Assembly: GCF_000938305.1 (NCBI RefSeq)
Contig: NZ_JYMT01000042.1
Coordinates: 460,814 to 524,813 of the forward strand
Length of the DNA stretch: 64,000 nt
Direction of reading: 5' to 3'
DNA from: Bradyrhizobium sp. LTSP885
GTDB taxonomy: Bacteria > Pseudomonadota > Alphaproteobacteria > Rhizobiales > Xanthobacteraceae
Shown: positions 43,146-53,043 of the stretch, piece after piece
Layout: each line of letters begins with the position of its first letter
Position numbering within the stretch: the stretch's first letter is position 1
Position numbers and translations under genes: made by a program
The notes under the pieces: generated by a model
Database searches by the model: none
What the model was told of the DNA's origin: nothing
Seen by the model: the letters and a program-made list of their open reading frames with translations, nothing else

Positions 43146-44972
43146 CTATTCGACCGTGACCGATTTCGCCAGATTCCGCGGCTGGTCGACATCTGTGCCC
43201 ATGATGACGGCCGTATGATAGGCCAGCAACTGCACCGGGACGGCATAGACGATCGGCGCGAAGGTTGCCCCCATATCGGGCATCACGATCGTCACCAGGG
43301 ACTGGATCGTCGCCTCAGCCGCCCCCTTGGCGTCGGTCATCAGGATGATCTTGCCGCCGCGGGCGGCGACCTCCTGCATGTTGGAGACGGTCTTCTCGAA
43401 CACCTTGTCGTAGGGCGCGATCACCACAACAGGCATGTGCTCGTCGATCAGCGCGATCGGTCCGTGCTTGAGCTCGCCGGCGGCATAGCCCTCGGCGTGG
43501 ATGTAGGAAATTTCCTTCAGCTTCAGCGCGCCTTCCAGCGCCAGCGGATAGCTGGTGCCGCGGCCGAGATAGAGCACGTCGCGCGACTTCGATATCTCGC
43601 GCGCCAGCTTCTCGATCTGCACTTCGGTGGTGAGCGCTTCCGACATCAGCCGCGGAATCTCGACCAGGCTGTGCACCAGCTTGGTCTCGTCGGCATCGGA
43701 CAGCTCGCCGCGCGCCTTGCCGGCGGCGACCGCGAGCGAGGCCAGCACCATCAGCTGGCACGTAAAGGCCTTGGTCGAGGCGACGCCGATCTCGGGGCCG
43801 GCCAGCGTCTGCAGCACGGTCTCGCTTTCGCGCGCGATCGTCGAGGTCGGGACGTTGACGACCGACATCGTGTGCGTGCCCTGCGATTTGGCGTAGCGTA
43901 GCGCCGCCAGCGTGTCGGCGGTTTCGCCGGACTGTGAGATGAAGATCGCGAGATCGCCCTTGCGCAGCGGCGCCTCGCGGTAGCGGAATTCGGAGGCGAC
44001 ATCGAGTTCGACCGGCAGCCGCGCCAGCTTTTCCAGCCAGTATTTTGCGATAAAGCCGGCATAGCTCGCGGTGCCGCAGGCCGTGATCGAGATGCGCTGG
44101 ATGTCCTTGAAGTCGAACGGCAGCTTGACCGGCATCGCGACACGCTCGGTCGCCATGTCGACGTAGCGGGCGAGCGTGTGCCCCACCACTTCCGGCTGCT
44201 CGTGGATCTCCTTCGCCATGAAATGGCGATAGTTGGCCTTGTCGACCAGCGCGGTTGCGGTGGTGTGCTTGATCGCCTCGCGGTGGACGATCGCATTGTC
44301 CTTGTCGTAGATGGTCGCGCCCTTGCGGTTCAAGACCACCCAGTCGCCGTCCTCGAGATAGCTGATCGTGTCGGTGAAGGGCCCAAGCGCGATCGCGTCC
44401 GAGCCGAGATACATCTCGCCATCGCCATGGCCGATCGCGAGCGGCGGGCCGTTGCGGGCGCCGATCATCAAATCGTCCTCGCCGGCAAAGATGAAGCCGA
44501 GCGCGAATGCGCCGCGCAGCCGCGTCAGTGTCGCCCTCACCGCCTCGATCGGCGCAACACCGCCCTTGAGCAGATCGTCGACCAGATGCAGCACGATCTC
44601 GGTGTCGGTCTGGGTCGAGAACACCGTGCCCTTGGCCTCGAGCTCCTCGCGCAGCTCGCGGAAATTCTCGATGATGCCGTTATGCACCACGGCGACGCGC
44701 TCGGTCGAATGCGGATGCGCGTTGTTCTCGGTCGGCTTGCCGTGGGTCGCCCAGCGGGTGTGGCCGATGCCGGTATGGCCGCCGAGCGGCTTGGCTTCGA
44801 GCCGGGCCTCCAGGTTCTTCAGCTTGCCCTCGGCGCGGCGGCGCGCGAGCACCCCGCCATCCAGCGTGGCGACACCGGCGGAATCATAACCGCGGTATTC
44901 CAGCCGCTTGAGTGAATCCACCAATTGCTCCGCGACCGGAGCGCGTCCAAGAATGCCGACGATGCCGCACAT
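43146..44972 (-). CDS. glmS: Glutamine-fructose-6-phosphate aminotransferase GlmS
   Basis: The 608-residue protein starts MCGIVGILGRAPVAEQLVDS with Cys2 as the N-terminal glutaminase nucleophile after removal of Met1, and has the RGYDSAGVA and GHTRWATHG segments. Two SIS sugar-isomerase domains follow (ITACGTASYAGF, SQSGETADTLAAL and YLGRGTSYPLALEGALKLKE). GlmS makes glucosamine-6-phosphate, the entry to UDP-GlcNAc. ATG 44972 follows a GGGGAT site and gives normal length; the upstream in-frame extension is discarded. Confidence 0.97.
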   Translation of the reverse strand: MCGIVGILGRAPVAEQLVDSLKRLEYRGYDSAGVATLDGGVLARRRAEGKLKNLEARLEAKPLGGHTGIGHTRWATHGKPTENNAHPHSTERVAVVHNGIIENFRELREELEAKGTVFSTQTDTEIVLHLVDDLLKGGVAPIEAVRATLTRLRGAFALGFIFAGEDDLMIGARNGPPLAIGHGDGEMYLGSDAIALGPFTDTISYLEDGDWVVLNRKGATIYDKDNAIVHREAIKHTTATALVDKANYRHFMAKEIHEQPEVVGHTLARYVDMATERVAMPVKLPFDFKDIQRISITACGTASYAGFIAKYWLEKLARLPVELDVASEFRYREAPLRKGDLAIFISQSGETADTLAALRYAKSQGTHTMSVVNVPTSTIARESETVLQTLAGPEIGVASTKAFTCQLMVLASLAVAAGKARGELSDADETKLVHSLVEIPRLMSEALTTEVQIEKLAREISKSRDVLYLGRGTSYPLALEGALKLKEISYIHAEGYAAGELKHGPIALIDEHMPVVVIAPYDKVFEKTVSNMQEVAARGGKIILMTDAKGAAEATIQSLVTIVMPDMGATFAPIVYAVPVQLLAYHTAVIMGTDVDQPRNLAKSVTVE

Positions 44973-45236
44973 GCGGTTCAATATCCCCAAATCGCCGAAA
45001 ATTTGCCAAAGCAACGATACGGTCCCTTAACGGGAATCGCCGTGCGCAAGATACTCAATAATTATTGCGGATTGCGACAGTCTTAAGCGGAAAGGTTGAC
45101 GCGTAAGACTGGTTAATCCCCCGTCTCCATTTTTACGAACTGTTAGCAAATCGGCTTCTGCATCGCGCGGCTCTCCCTGCCATCAAGCTGAAGTTAACCC
45201 GTTTCGGAGAGGCTGCCCGCCGCGGGAGGTACCCCG

Positions 45237-46451
45237 ATGCACGAAATGCAAGATTCCGAGGCGCGGCGCCTCGACGTCCTGGCTAAGCTCGATATCCTCG
45301 ACACACCGCGCGAACTTGCGTTCGATCGTCTGACGGCGCTGTGCCGGAAGATTTTTCACGTACCGATGTCGACGCTCACCTTGATCGACGGTCACCGGCA
45401 ATGGTTCAAGGCCTCCGAGGGCATGGAGGATCGCGAGACCGCGCGCGGACCTGCGCTCTGCAACTATGCGATCGGGCAAGGCGACACGCTGGTGATCCCG
45501 GATACGCATAGCGATCGGCGGTTCGCGGACAATGTCCTCGTTCGCGGCAAGCCGTTCATCCGCTTTTATGCGGGCGCGCAGCTGCGGATATCCGGTGCGA
45601 CCATCGGCACCCTGTGCGCGATGGATACGCGGCCGCGCGAATTCGATGGCGAACAGATCGGCATGCTGACCGATCTCGCCGCCATTGCCGTCGACGAGCT
45701 GTTGCTGCGGAATCTCAGCATGCAGGACAACCTCACCGGCGTGTCGTCGCGGCGTGCCTTCCGCAGCGAAGGCGAGCGCCTGGCCGCGCTGGCGGTGCGG
45801 CATGCGAGCCCGCTGGCCTGCGCGGTGCTCGACATCGATCATTTCAAGTCTATCAACGATCGCTACGGCCACGCGGTCGGCGACATGGTGCTGGCGGCGG
45901 TCGCAGACGTCGTGCACGATTCGCTGCGGGCCTCCGACGTCATCGGCCGGATCGGCGGCGAGGAGTTCGGCCTCCTGTTGCCGCGCACCCACCTGGTGCA
46001 GGCAATGAGCGTGCTCGAGAAAGTGCGCGCCGCCGTTGCGGCGACGCGGATCGAGACGCCGGCCGGCACGATCAGCGTCACCTGCAGCCTTGGCGGATCG
46101 GAGTTCGGCCTCGGCCAATGCTTCGACGACATGCTGCGCAATGCCGACCTTGCAATGTATGGAGCCAAGCAGTCCGGACGCAACCAGGCGCTGGCCTGGA
46201 TCGACCAGACGCCGGCGCTTGCTCCGATCGCACGGCGTGTGTTCAAGGCCGGCAAGATCAGCTTCAACGCCGGTCATTCGACCATCGACTGCACCGTGCA
46301 CGGACTGTCCCGCGAGGCCGCGACGATCGAGGTCACCACGACCGCCCACATTCCCGAGCAGTTCAAACTCGCGATCGCAGCCGACGCGCTGACGCGCGCC
46401 TGCCGGATCATCGCGAAAGCCGACAATCGGATCGATGTCGCCTTCACCTGA
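45237..46451 (+). CDS. GAF-GGDEF diguanylate cyclase with C-terminal PilZ-like segment
   Basis: The 404-residue protein has a GAF sensor domain (residues ~20-155), then a GGDEF cyclase domain (~165-320) with an intact active-site GGEEF at 240-244 and an RxxD inhibitory site (RASD, 231-234) exactly five residues before. It therefore should make c-di-GMP and be feedback-inhibited. The remainder (residues ~330-404, RRVFKAGKISFNAGHSTIDC) resembles a diverged PilZ domain lacking the full binding motif. It stands alone, divergent from glmS across 264 bases in which I see no clear operator. Confidence 0.85.
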   Translation: MHEMQDSEARRLDVLAKLDILDTPRELAFDRLTALCRKIFHVPMSTLTLIDGHRQWFKASEGMEDRETARGPALCNYAIGQGDTLVIPDTHSDRRFADNVLVRGKPFIRFYAGAQLRISGATIGTLCAMDTRPREFDGEQIGMLTDLAAIAVDELLLRNLSMQDNLTGVSSRRAFRSEGERLAALAVRHASPLACAVLDIDHFKSINDRYGHAVGDMVLAAVADVVHDSLRASDVIGRIGGEEFGLLLPRTHLVQAMSVLEKVRAAVAATRIETPAGTISVTCSLGGSEFGLGQCFDDMLRNADLAMYGAKQSGRNQALAWIDQTPALAPIARRVFKAGKISFNAGHSTIDCTVHGLSREAATIEVTTTAHIPEQFKLAIAADALTRACRIIAKADNRIDVAFT

Positions 46452-46471
46452 CCGACCGCGCGGAGCAAGCA

Positions 46472-46537
46472 TAGCCCGGATGAGCGCAGCGACATCCGGG
46501 TGCTAATCCCGCATATCGCGTTGCTCATGCGGGCTAC
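46472..46537. repeat. Second member of the TAGCCCGGAT palindrome family
   Basis: TAGCCCGGATGAGCGCAGCG and CATGCGGGCTA at the ends form an imperfect inverted repeat related to 2174-2257. It separates the converging diguanylate cyclase and permease genes and may act as a terminator. Confidence 0.75.
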
Positions 46538-46564
46538 AGGCGAGCCCAACCGTTATCGCCTGCA

Positions 46565-47566
46565 TCAGATCGGCTCGACGCCCTCGCGATAGCTCTCGAC
46601 CTTGGCATCGTCCGTTGGCACATGCCCCATCCGCTTCGCCCAGAATCCCGTCAGGATCGGGACGAGGATTGCCGTCACGAGGCAGGATGTGGCGACCAGC
46701 GCGGTCGCGGCCGGTGCCACGGCTTTGAAGCTTGGAATCATGTTGGCGATCAGAATCGGGTTTGCGATGGCGGCGCCTGCCGTGCTGGATGCGGCGAGAC
46801 CCGCCGTGCCGTTGCCGCCTGCGACGAACCGATCGGCCAGCATCAGCGGAATGCCCGTCACGACGATCACGATCAATCCAAGCAGGATGCCGCCGAGACC
46901 GGTCTGCGCGATCACGTTCAGATCGATGCCGTTGCCCAGCGCAAAGCCGAAGAACGGAATCAGCGGATGAACGCATTGGCCGAAGAATTTGCGCAGATCG
47001 CTGTCGAGATTGCCGAGCGCGAACCCGATCAGGAACGGCAGCACGGCACCGACAAACAGCCGCGGTTCAAACACCGCAACGCCTGACGCACCCAGGACGA
47101 GCATGCTCACCAGCGGGCCAGACTCGATCGACATCAGGACGAAGGCTCCGGCCTCCTCCCTGGTGCCATATTGCTGCATCATCGCCGCGTAGAGACCGCC
47201 ATTGGTCATGTCCATCGCCGTCGTGATGGCCAGCACCGACAGACCCGCGAAGATGCCGGTCGCGATCCCCGTCTCGGGCAGGAAACGCGCCGCGATCATC
47301 GTCGCAATCCACGCCACGATGATCTTGGTGACAAGCAACGTTCCAGATTTCCGCAGCACCGTGCCGGTCGCCCGCAGATCGATGGTGGCGCCCATGCAGA
47401 AGAACCAGACCGCCAGAATCGGGACTGTGCCGGTGATCAGCCCGTTGGTGAACGAGCCGAGATAGGCGCCCGCCCCCGGGGAAAATGTCTTGCAGGCTGC
47501 GCCGAGCAACAGGGGGATCAGCATGATCCCGCCAGGAACCTTTTCAAGGAATTTTAGAATTTTCAC
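46565..47566 (-). CDS. kdgT: 2-keto-3-deoxygluconate permease KdgT
   Basis: The 333-residue membrane protein begins VKILKFLEKVPGGIMLIPLL (GTG start) and has about ten helices with the KdgT segments FFCMGATIDLRATGTVL and GGNGTAGLAASSTAGAAIAN. It imports KDG, an intermediate of pectin and hexuronate breakdown, with protons. No KDG kinase or aldolase gene is adjacent, so the catabolic partners are elsewhere. GTG 47566 is preceded by GGGAGG. Confidence 0.88.
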   Translation of the reverse strand: MKILKFLEKVPGGIMLIPLLLGAACKTFSPGAGAYLGSFTNGLITGTVPILAVWFFCMGATIDLRATGTVLRKSGTLLVTKIIVAWIATMIAARFLPETGIATGIFAGLSVLAITTAMDMTNGGLYAAMMQQYGTREEAGAFVLMSIESGPLVSMLVLGASGVAVFEPRLFVGAVLPFLIGFALGNLDSDLRKFFGQCVHPLIPFFGFALGNGIDLNVIAQTGLGGILLGLIVIVVTGIPLMLADRFVAGGNGTAGLAASSTAGAAIANPILIANMIPSFKAVAPAATALVATSCLVTAILVPILTGFWAKRMGHVPTDDAKVESYREGVEPI

Positions 47567-47783
47567 GCTGCCTCCCAGCCACCGACGTTTGCGATTCGAT
47601 TTTCTTATCAACGGCAAATAGCCTGCCCGGCCGACATGCGCCACAACCGACAAGAAGTCCCGGCGCAATTCTTCGTGGGCGTCGCCGGAATGAGGAGGGA
47701 ATGAAAGCGGGCGCTTACATCTGAGTTGCCCGACGGCGCGAGAATGCGAATGTGTGACCTGCAGTTGGCGCAACACATTCGGT

Positions 47784-47924
47784 GTCGTCCCTGCGAAAGC
47801 AGGGACCCATAACCACCGATGTCGATTGGTGTGCAACTCTGGAACGACGAGTCCCATTCACAACGACCGCCGCGGAGTATGGGTCCCTGCTCCGGAGCGC
47901 AATTGCGCCCTAGGCAGGGACGAC
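47784..47924. repeat. Large palindromic intergenic element, GTCGTCCCTGC family
   Basis: The left arm GTCGTCCCTGCGAAAGCAGG with GGACCCATAA and the right arm TATGGGTCCCTGCTCCGG ... GCAGGGACGAC are reverse complements around a loop. The 402-base gap 47567-47968 is largely this element; the remainder shows nothing I can name. Confidence 0.8.
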
Positions 47925-47968
47925 ATCTTTACGCGGCAAGAGCGGCTCGGAATAACGACGAGAAGCCC

Positions 47969-49327
47969 TCACTTCCCCTTCGGCGCTTTCGCCTTCATCT
48001 TGATCTCGCGGTAGCGCTTGGCGCCGCCTTCGCGGATGGTCTGCTGGTTGCGCTCGACGGCCAACGCGTCGTCGGGCACGTCCTTGGTGATGACGGAGCC
48101 GGAGCCGATATAGGCGCCGTTGCCGATCTTGATGGGCGCCACCAGCGAGGAGTTGGTGCCGATGAAGGCGCCCTCGCCGATCAGCGTCTTGTGCTTGGAA
48201 AAACCGTCATAGTTGCAGGTGATGGTACCGGCGCCGAGGTTGGAATTGGCGCCGATATGGGCATCGCCGACATAGGAGAGATGGTTGACCTTGACGCCGG
48301 CCTCGAGCACAGCCGCCTTGGTCTCGACGAAATTGCCGATCCGCGCGCCGTCGCCGAGCGAGGTGCCGGGCCGGATCCGCGCATAGGGACCGACCGAGGC
48401 CTTCTTGCCGATCTTGGCCTCGACGATATGCGAGAAGGCATGGATCACCGCACCGTCGGCGATCGACACGCCGGGGCCGATCACCACGAACGGCTCGATG
48501 GTGACGTCGTTGCCGAATGTGGTGTCGGCGGCGAGGTAGACCGTGTCGGGCGCGATCAACGTGACGCCGGCCTCGAGCGCGGCTTTACGCAACCGCGCCT
48601 GCATCACGGCCTCGGCCTCGGCAAGCTGCGCCTTGGTGTTGATGCCGCGCACTTCGTCTTCGCTGGTTTCAATCACGACGGCCTCCAATCCCAGATCCCT
48701 GACGATGCTGACGGCATCGGTCAGATAATATTCGCCCTTGGCGTTGCTGTTGCCGATCTTCTCGATGATCGCGAGCGCCGTTCTGCCGTCGAACGCCATC
48801 ACGCCGGCATTGCACAGCGTGATCCTGCGCTCCTCGGTGCTGGCGTCGGCGTGCTCGCGGATCGCGACCAGCCGGCCGTTGTCGACGACGAGCCGGCCAT
48901 AGCCGGTCGGATCGGCCGCCTGGAAGCCCAGCACGGCCAGTGCCGCGCCCTGTCGCAGCGGAGCGCGCATCCGCGCAAAGGTCTCGGCGGTGATCAGCGG
49001 CGTGTCGCCAAATACAACCAGCAGGTCGTCGGCGCCGCGCGCCAATGCTTCGCGCGCCGCCAGCACCGCATGCGCGGTACCGAGCCGCTCGCGCTGGACG
49101 AAGACCTGCGCGTCGGGCCGTGTGCGCCGCGCCGCGGCGGCGACGGCTTCATGGTCCGGGCCGATCACGACCGCGAGCGACGATCCCGCGCCGGCGTCGG
49201 CGGCGTTGAGCACATGCGCCAGCAGCGACTGCGAGGCCACGGGGTGCAGCACCTTCGGCAGCGACGAGCGCATCCGCGTGCCCTCGCCGGCCGCAAGCAC
49301 CACCGTCAGGCTCGATCGCGCAGTCAT
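47969..49327 (-). CDS. glmU: Bifunctional N-acetylglucosamine-1-phosphate uridyltransferase/acetyltransferase GlmU
   Basis: The 452-residue protein has the N-terminal pyrophosphorylase domain (VVLAAGEGTRMRSSLPKVLH signature loop, then VVFGDTPLI) and the C-terminal left-handed beta-helix of hexapeptide repeats (IGDG/IGAGT-type; GSGSVITKDVPDDALAV at the end). GlmU acetylates glucosamine-1-phosphate and then makes UDP-GlcNAc for peptidoglycan and lipid A. ATG 49327 (MTARSSL) follows GAGGATAG; GTG 49330 is also possible. Not in an operon with glmS, but only 3 kb away. Confidence 0.96.
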   Translation of the reverse strand: MTARSSLTVVLAAGEGTRMRSSLPKVLHPVASQSLLAHVLNAADAGAGSSLAVVIGPDHEAVAAAARRTRPDAQVFVQRERLGTAHAVLAAREALARGADDLLVVFGDTPLITAETFARMRAPLRQGAALAVLGFQAADPTGYGRLVVDNGRLVAIREHADASTEERRITLCNAGVMAFDGRTALAIIEKIGNSNAKGEYYLTDAVSIVRDLGLEAVVIETSEDEVRGINTKAQLAEAEAVMQARLRKAALEAGVTLIAPDTVYLAADTTFGNDVTIEPFVVIGPGVSIADGAVIHAFSHIVEAKIGKKASVGPYARIRPGTSLGDGARIGNFVETKAAVLEAGVKVNHLSYVGDAHIGANSNLGAGTITCNYDGFSKHKTLIGEGAFIGTNSSLVAPIKIGNGAYIGSGSVITKDVPDDALAVERNQQTIREGGAKRYREIKMKAKAPKGK

Positions 49328-49462
49328 CACCTATCCTCAACCTCTCGCGCAGCGCTCTGCGCCGGGCCGTCTTTAATTGTTTTCCCCGGGAGAAGAAACC
49401 GATTCGCCTCCGTGCGCACCCGGATTCAAGTTCCCGGTCGATTTCCTGTTAATCTTTGCCCT

Positions 49463-50983
49463 GTGATTCGGCGGGCCTTGAGGAGGGCCAAGCGCGCTTT
49501 GGCCAAAGATCCCGACAACCTTGCGGCGGATTTCGACACGGAAAGCTCGACCGGCCTGCTCGCCGAGGAGCACGAGTCCGGTCGCAGCATGCTGTGGCGC
49601 CTCGGATCGTGGGGCCTCGCCGCGGTCGGTGCTGTGATCGTCGCCGTGATGGCCAACCAGTCGTCACTGACGCTCAAGCGCGACCAGGTCGCGGCCATCG
49701 ACGTCGCCCGCCAGGCGCAGCAGCTGCAGACGCTGGCGAAGGAGAGCCACAACGAGACGCGGCGGCTCGCCTCGGCGATCGATACGCTCAACAGCGACCG
49801 CGACCGGCTCTATTCGCGCGTCAGCACGCTGGAGCAAGGGCTGGATTCCGTCACCGGCGCGATCGCCAAACAGCCGCCCCTCGTCCCGCCGATGTCGGCA
49901 CCGGCAGCAGCTGCGCTGGTCGCTCCGACCGCCCCACCGGCACCGGCGCAGCCGTCGGCAGCCCCGGCCGTCGCACCGGTTGCCACCGCACAGCCCGCCC
50001 CGTCCGACAAGCCTACGCCATCAGACAAACCGGCGACATCGGACAAGGCGGCTGCACCGGCCGAGAAGCCGGCCGCTACGACGGAGAAATCCGCCGCGGC
50101 AGCGGACAAGAAATCAGTCCCCGCTATCAGGCCGCAGCCGGCTTCGGACGCCAAACCGCAGGCGACCTCCGACACCAAGCCCCTGGTTGCCGACAAGCCG
50201 CAGGCAGCGTCAGACAGGCCGGCGACGACAGTGCCAGACAATTCCCAGTCCTCGTCCCTGTCCGCGTCACAGGCCGCGGCTGCGCCCGCCCCAGCCGTTG
50301 CGGCGAGCCCCGCTGCCGCCGCGGCGCCGGCCGGCGCGGACGCCGGCAAACCTTCAGCGCCGACGTCCCCGGCGATACTGACGGCCGATAATTCCATGAT
50401 CGGACCGCCAGCGCCTGCCGCCGGCAAGCCGCTCGAACCGATCAAGCCGCCAACGGCCAACGACGTGAAGACCACGCCGATGCCCGAACTGGCGACCGCA
50501 GATCCCGCTGACGACGCTGAGGCGGACGACGCCGGGGCACCGAAGGCGCAGATCCAGCGCACCGAGTTCGGCGTCGATCTCGGCACCGCGAATTCGGTCA
50601 ACGGGCTGCGCGCACTGTGGCGCGGCCTGTTGAAGGCCAAGGCCAACGCGCCGCTCGCCGCGCTGCGCCCGATCATCGTGGTCAAGGAGAACACCAACGG
50701 CCTCGGCATGCAGCTTCGCCTGGTGGCCGGACCGCTCAACGATGCCGGCACTGCCGCCAAAATCTGCGCCGGGCTCAGTCTGACCCAGCGGACCTGCGAG
50801 ACGGCGATCTATGACGGCCAGCGCCTCACCATGAAGCCCGACGACGCGCCGGCGGCGGGCAAGCCGGTTCAGCCGCAGCGGCGGTTTGCGCCCAAGCGCG
50901 CTGCTGCGCCACCGCCGGTTGCCGAGGAGAAGAAACCGGAGCCGACGACGTTCTCCTCGATGTTCCGGCGCAACGGCCAATGA
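49463..50983 (+). CDS. Membrane-anchored Pro/Ala-rich protein with SPOR-like C-terminus
   Basis: The 506-residue protein has a basic N-terminus (VIRRALRRAKRALAKDPDNL), a single transmembrane segment near residue 55 (WGLAAVGAVIVAVMA), a coiled-coil segment (ESHNETRRLASAIDTLNSD), about 200 residues rich in Ala, Pro and Lys, and a folded C-terminal part (residues ~370-450: FGVDLGTANSVNGLRALWRG, RLVAGPLNDAGTAAKICAGL). The last part looks like a SPOR domain, which binds denuded peptidoglycan in cell division proteins. The start GTG 49463 has no ribosome-binding site; a nearby TTG at 49478 is possible. Divergent from glmU. Confidence 0.65.
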   Translation: MIRRALRRAKRALAKDPDNLAADFDTESSTGLLAEEHESGRSMLWRLGSWGLAAVGAVIVAVMANQSSLTLKRDQVAAIDVARQAQQLQTLAKESHNETRRLASAIDTLNSDRDRLYSRVSTLEQGLDSVTGAIAKQPPLVPPMSAPAAAALVAPTAPPAPAQPSAAPAVAPVATAQPAPSDKPTPSDKPATSDKAAAPAEKPAATTEKSAAAADKKSVPAIRPQPASDAKPQATSDTKPLVADKPQAASDRPATTVPDNSQSSSLSASQAAAAPAPAVAASPAAAAAPAGADAGKPSAPTSPAILTADNSMIGPPAPAAGKPLEPIKPPTANDVKTTPMPELATADPADDAEADDAGAPKAQIQRTEFGVDLGTANSVNGLRALWRGLLKAKANAPLAALRPIIVVKENTNGLGMQLRLVAGPLNDAGTAAKICAGLSLTQRTCETAIYDGQRLTMKPDDAPAAGKPVQPQRRFAPKRAAAPPPVAEEKKPEPTTFSSMFRRNGQ

Positions 50984-51077
50984 TCATCTGCGGCAATATG
51001 TTGCGGTCAAACTCTCAACCGATTTCATCGGTCCGGGGGACCTTGTCCGACACGTCGTTCCCGACCATAGTGCCGCG

Positions 51078-51458
51078 ATGACAAAACCTCCGTTCCGCCT
51101 CACGCCCTACCAGGTCCAGTTCCTGCTGGTCATCGGCTTCATCACCGTCGGCTACGCGCTTTACGTGCGCTATCTGGCGATCGAGCTCTCGACGGTGGCG
51201 CTGGCCTGCGACGGCGGGCTGCAGACGCTGCTCTGCCAGGCGCGCGTGCTGTCGACGGTGCTGTTCAAGAACTCGGTATTCGGGATCACGGCGCTGGTCA
51301 TCGCGGTGCTGCACGTGATGCGGCCCTCGATCGTGCTGCTGACCGGCGGGCTGATCGCGGCCGGGCTCGGCATCGTGCTCTACAATGTCGCGCTGTCGGG
51401 GATCGCGATCGGCCTGCTTATCCTGGGTTTTGCGCGGCCCGCGCCCGCCACAGCGTAG
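51078..51458 (+). CDS. Small membrane protein, unknown function
   Basis: The 126-residue product has about four transmembrane helices (FLLVIGFITVGYALYV, SVFGITALVIAVLHV, IVLLTGGLIAAGLG, IAIGLLILGFA) and two cysteines near VALACDGGLQTLLCQA, between helices 1 and 2, which could pair. I do not recognise the family. Its 3' end overlaps the converging ndvC-like gene by 41 bases. It lies between the SPOR-like gene and the glucan cluster. Confidence 0.7.
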   Translation: MTKPPFRLTPYQVQFLLVIGFITVGYALYVRYLAIELSTVALACDGGLQTLLCQARVLSTVLFKNSVFGITALVIAVLHVMRPSIVLLTGGLIAAGLGIVLYNVALSGIAIGLLILGFARPAPATA

Positions 51459-53043
51459 CCGCGAGCAAGAGATACATCGCGCAGGTCCAGTCCGATTGCC
51501 AGTTGATCGTGCCCTCGTTGAACAGCATGTAGGCCGCCGCGAGCACAAAAAGGCCGGCGAACACGAACTCGGCGATCGGGCGGACGCCTTCCTTCGGGCG
51601 GTTGAGCATGGTCAGCAGCGCGAACGGCACCACCGCCATGGTCAGCGAGGCAAACGGGAAATCACGGTAGCGCGGATCGAAGGTGAAGCCGAGCGCGGTC
51701 TCGGCGGCGATCACGGTGGTTGCAACAAGCACGATCGCCAGCAGCGCCCCGAGCACGCCCTTGCCGCGATAGTCGCGCGGCCCGACCAGTTCCAGGAAGG
51801 TCGGCAGCGCCCGTCCGGCGATCAGCGCAGGCGCCGACAGCAGGGGCGCGGCGATGCCAACCGCCAGCAGCGCGCCCCACAGCAGCCAGCCGCCGGCGCC
51901 GTAGCTCTCATAGGACATCTTGTCGATGGCGATCCCGAGCAGCGCGCCGGCCACCGTCGCGGAGATGCCGACCGCGATCCAGGCCGAGGGCCGCGGCGTC
52001 CAGGGCCGGCGCCGCCAGGTCAGCCACGCCACAAGGAAGGTCAAGGCGCTGAGCGCCATGCCGACGCCCATCTGCAGCTTCCAGGCGGGATAGTTGCTGA
52101 TGGCGATGCCAGGCGGATACTTCACCTGCCGTTGCACGGAATCGAACAGGCCCCAATAGCCGCCGACGGTGCCCTCGAGCCTGCGCTTCCAGGGCTGGTC
52201 GTAGGCCTCGATCAGGTTGACGCGAAACCCCTCGCGCTTGGCCAGATCAAGGATCTCCGAGACCACCCGCGCCTGGTTGGTGCGCGACGGCAGCGCGCCC
52301 TCCCGCATCCGTCCCGCGCTCGGCCAGCCGGTCTCGCCGATCAGGATCTCCTTGGCCGGGAACGACACCGCCATCCGCTTGCGGATCTCGTCGACATGGG
52401 CGGCGGCGAACTTGGCCTTGACCGGCGTGTCCTCCCAATACGGCAGGATATGAATGGTGACGAAATCGACCGCGTCATAGATCTCGCGGTTCTTCAGCCA
52501 ATATTCCCAGACATCGGCATAGGTCACCGGAACATTGGCCTGCGCCTTCACCGCGCGAATATTGCCGGCGAGGTCGGCGGTCGTCATCTCGCCGCGCAAC
52601 AGCACCTCATTGCCGACGATCAGCGACGTGATCACGCCCGGATATTCCCTAGCGAGCCGCACCGCGATCGCGATCTGCTGCAGATTCTTGAAGCGGTTGC
52701 TGCCGAGCCAGATGCCCTGCATCACCTTCAGGCCAACCTTGGCGGCGACGCCGGGGACCAGGTCGAGGCCGTTCTCGATCGAATAGGTGCGCACGCAATC
52801 GGTGACCTTGGCGAGGTCGGTCAGGTCCTGCTCGATCTGCTCGACCGGGATTTGTGTACTGGGGTCAAGAGGCGTCTGGGCGCCGCGGAACGGCGTGTAG
52901 GACACGCATTGCAGCTTGGCGTTGGGATCGATCGGCGCGTGCGCAAGCGTGATCGGTGTGGCAAGCCACCACCACACGGCTGCGATCACGGAGAGCGAGA
53001 TCAGGAGAAGCGCCAGCGGCGTACGAAGCGAAATCGGTTCCAT
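51418..53043 (-). CDS. ndvC: Beta-1,6-glucan synthesis protein, NdvC type (GH17 domain plus membrane segments)
   Basis: The 541-residue protein has a signal anchor (LALLLISLSVIAAVWWWLA), a GH17 glycoside hydrolase-like domain with the acid/base Glu146 (VGNEVLLRG) and nucleophile Glu237 (IGETGWPSAG), then about eight transmembrane helices from residue ~330. This size and layout agree with Bradyrhizobium NdvC, needed for the beta-1,6 linkages of cyclic beta-1,3/1,6-glucans made in the envelope and important for soybean symbiosis. The start ATG 53043 is directly preceded by GGAGG (no spacer), so a nearby alternative start may be used. It is divergent from the ndvD-like gene. Confidence 0.8.
   Translation of the reverse strand: MEPISLRTPLALLLISLSVIAAVWWWLATPITLAHAPIDPNAKLQCVSYTPFRGAQTPLDPSTQIPVEQIEQDLTDLAKVTDCVRTYSIENGLDLVPGVAAKVGLKVMQGIWLGSNRFKNLQQIAIAVRLAREYPGVITSLIVGNEVLLRGEMTTADLAGNIRAVKAQANVPVTYADVWEYWLKNREIYDAVDFVTIHILPYWEDTPVKAKFAAAHVDEIRKRMAVSFPAKEILIGETGWPSAGRMREGALPSRTNQARVVSEILDLAKREGFRVNLIEAYDQPWKRRLEGTVGGYWGLFDSVQRQVKYPPGIAISNYPAWKLQMGVGMALSALTFLVAWLTWRRRPWTPRPSAWIAVGISATVAGALLGIAIDKMSYESYGAGGWLLWGALLAVGIAAPLLSAPALIAGRALPTFLELVGPRDYRGKGVLGALLAIVLVATTVIAAETALGFTFDPRYRDFPFASLTMAVVPFALLTMLNRPKEGVRPIAEFVFAGLFVLAAAYMLFNEGTINWQSDWTCAMYLLLAATLWRARAAQNPG

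Noticed and set aside
47819..49462. Long upstream extension of the Pro/Ala-rich gene
   Set aside because: It runs antisense through glmU and the repeat, with Arg/Gly/His-rich translation typical of a shadow frame.
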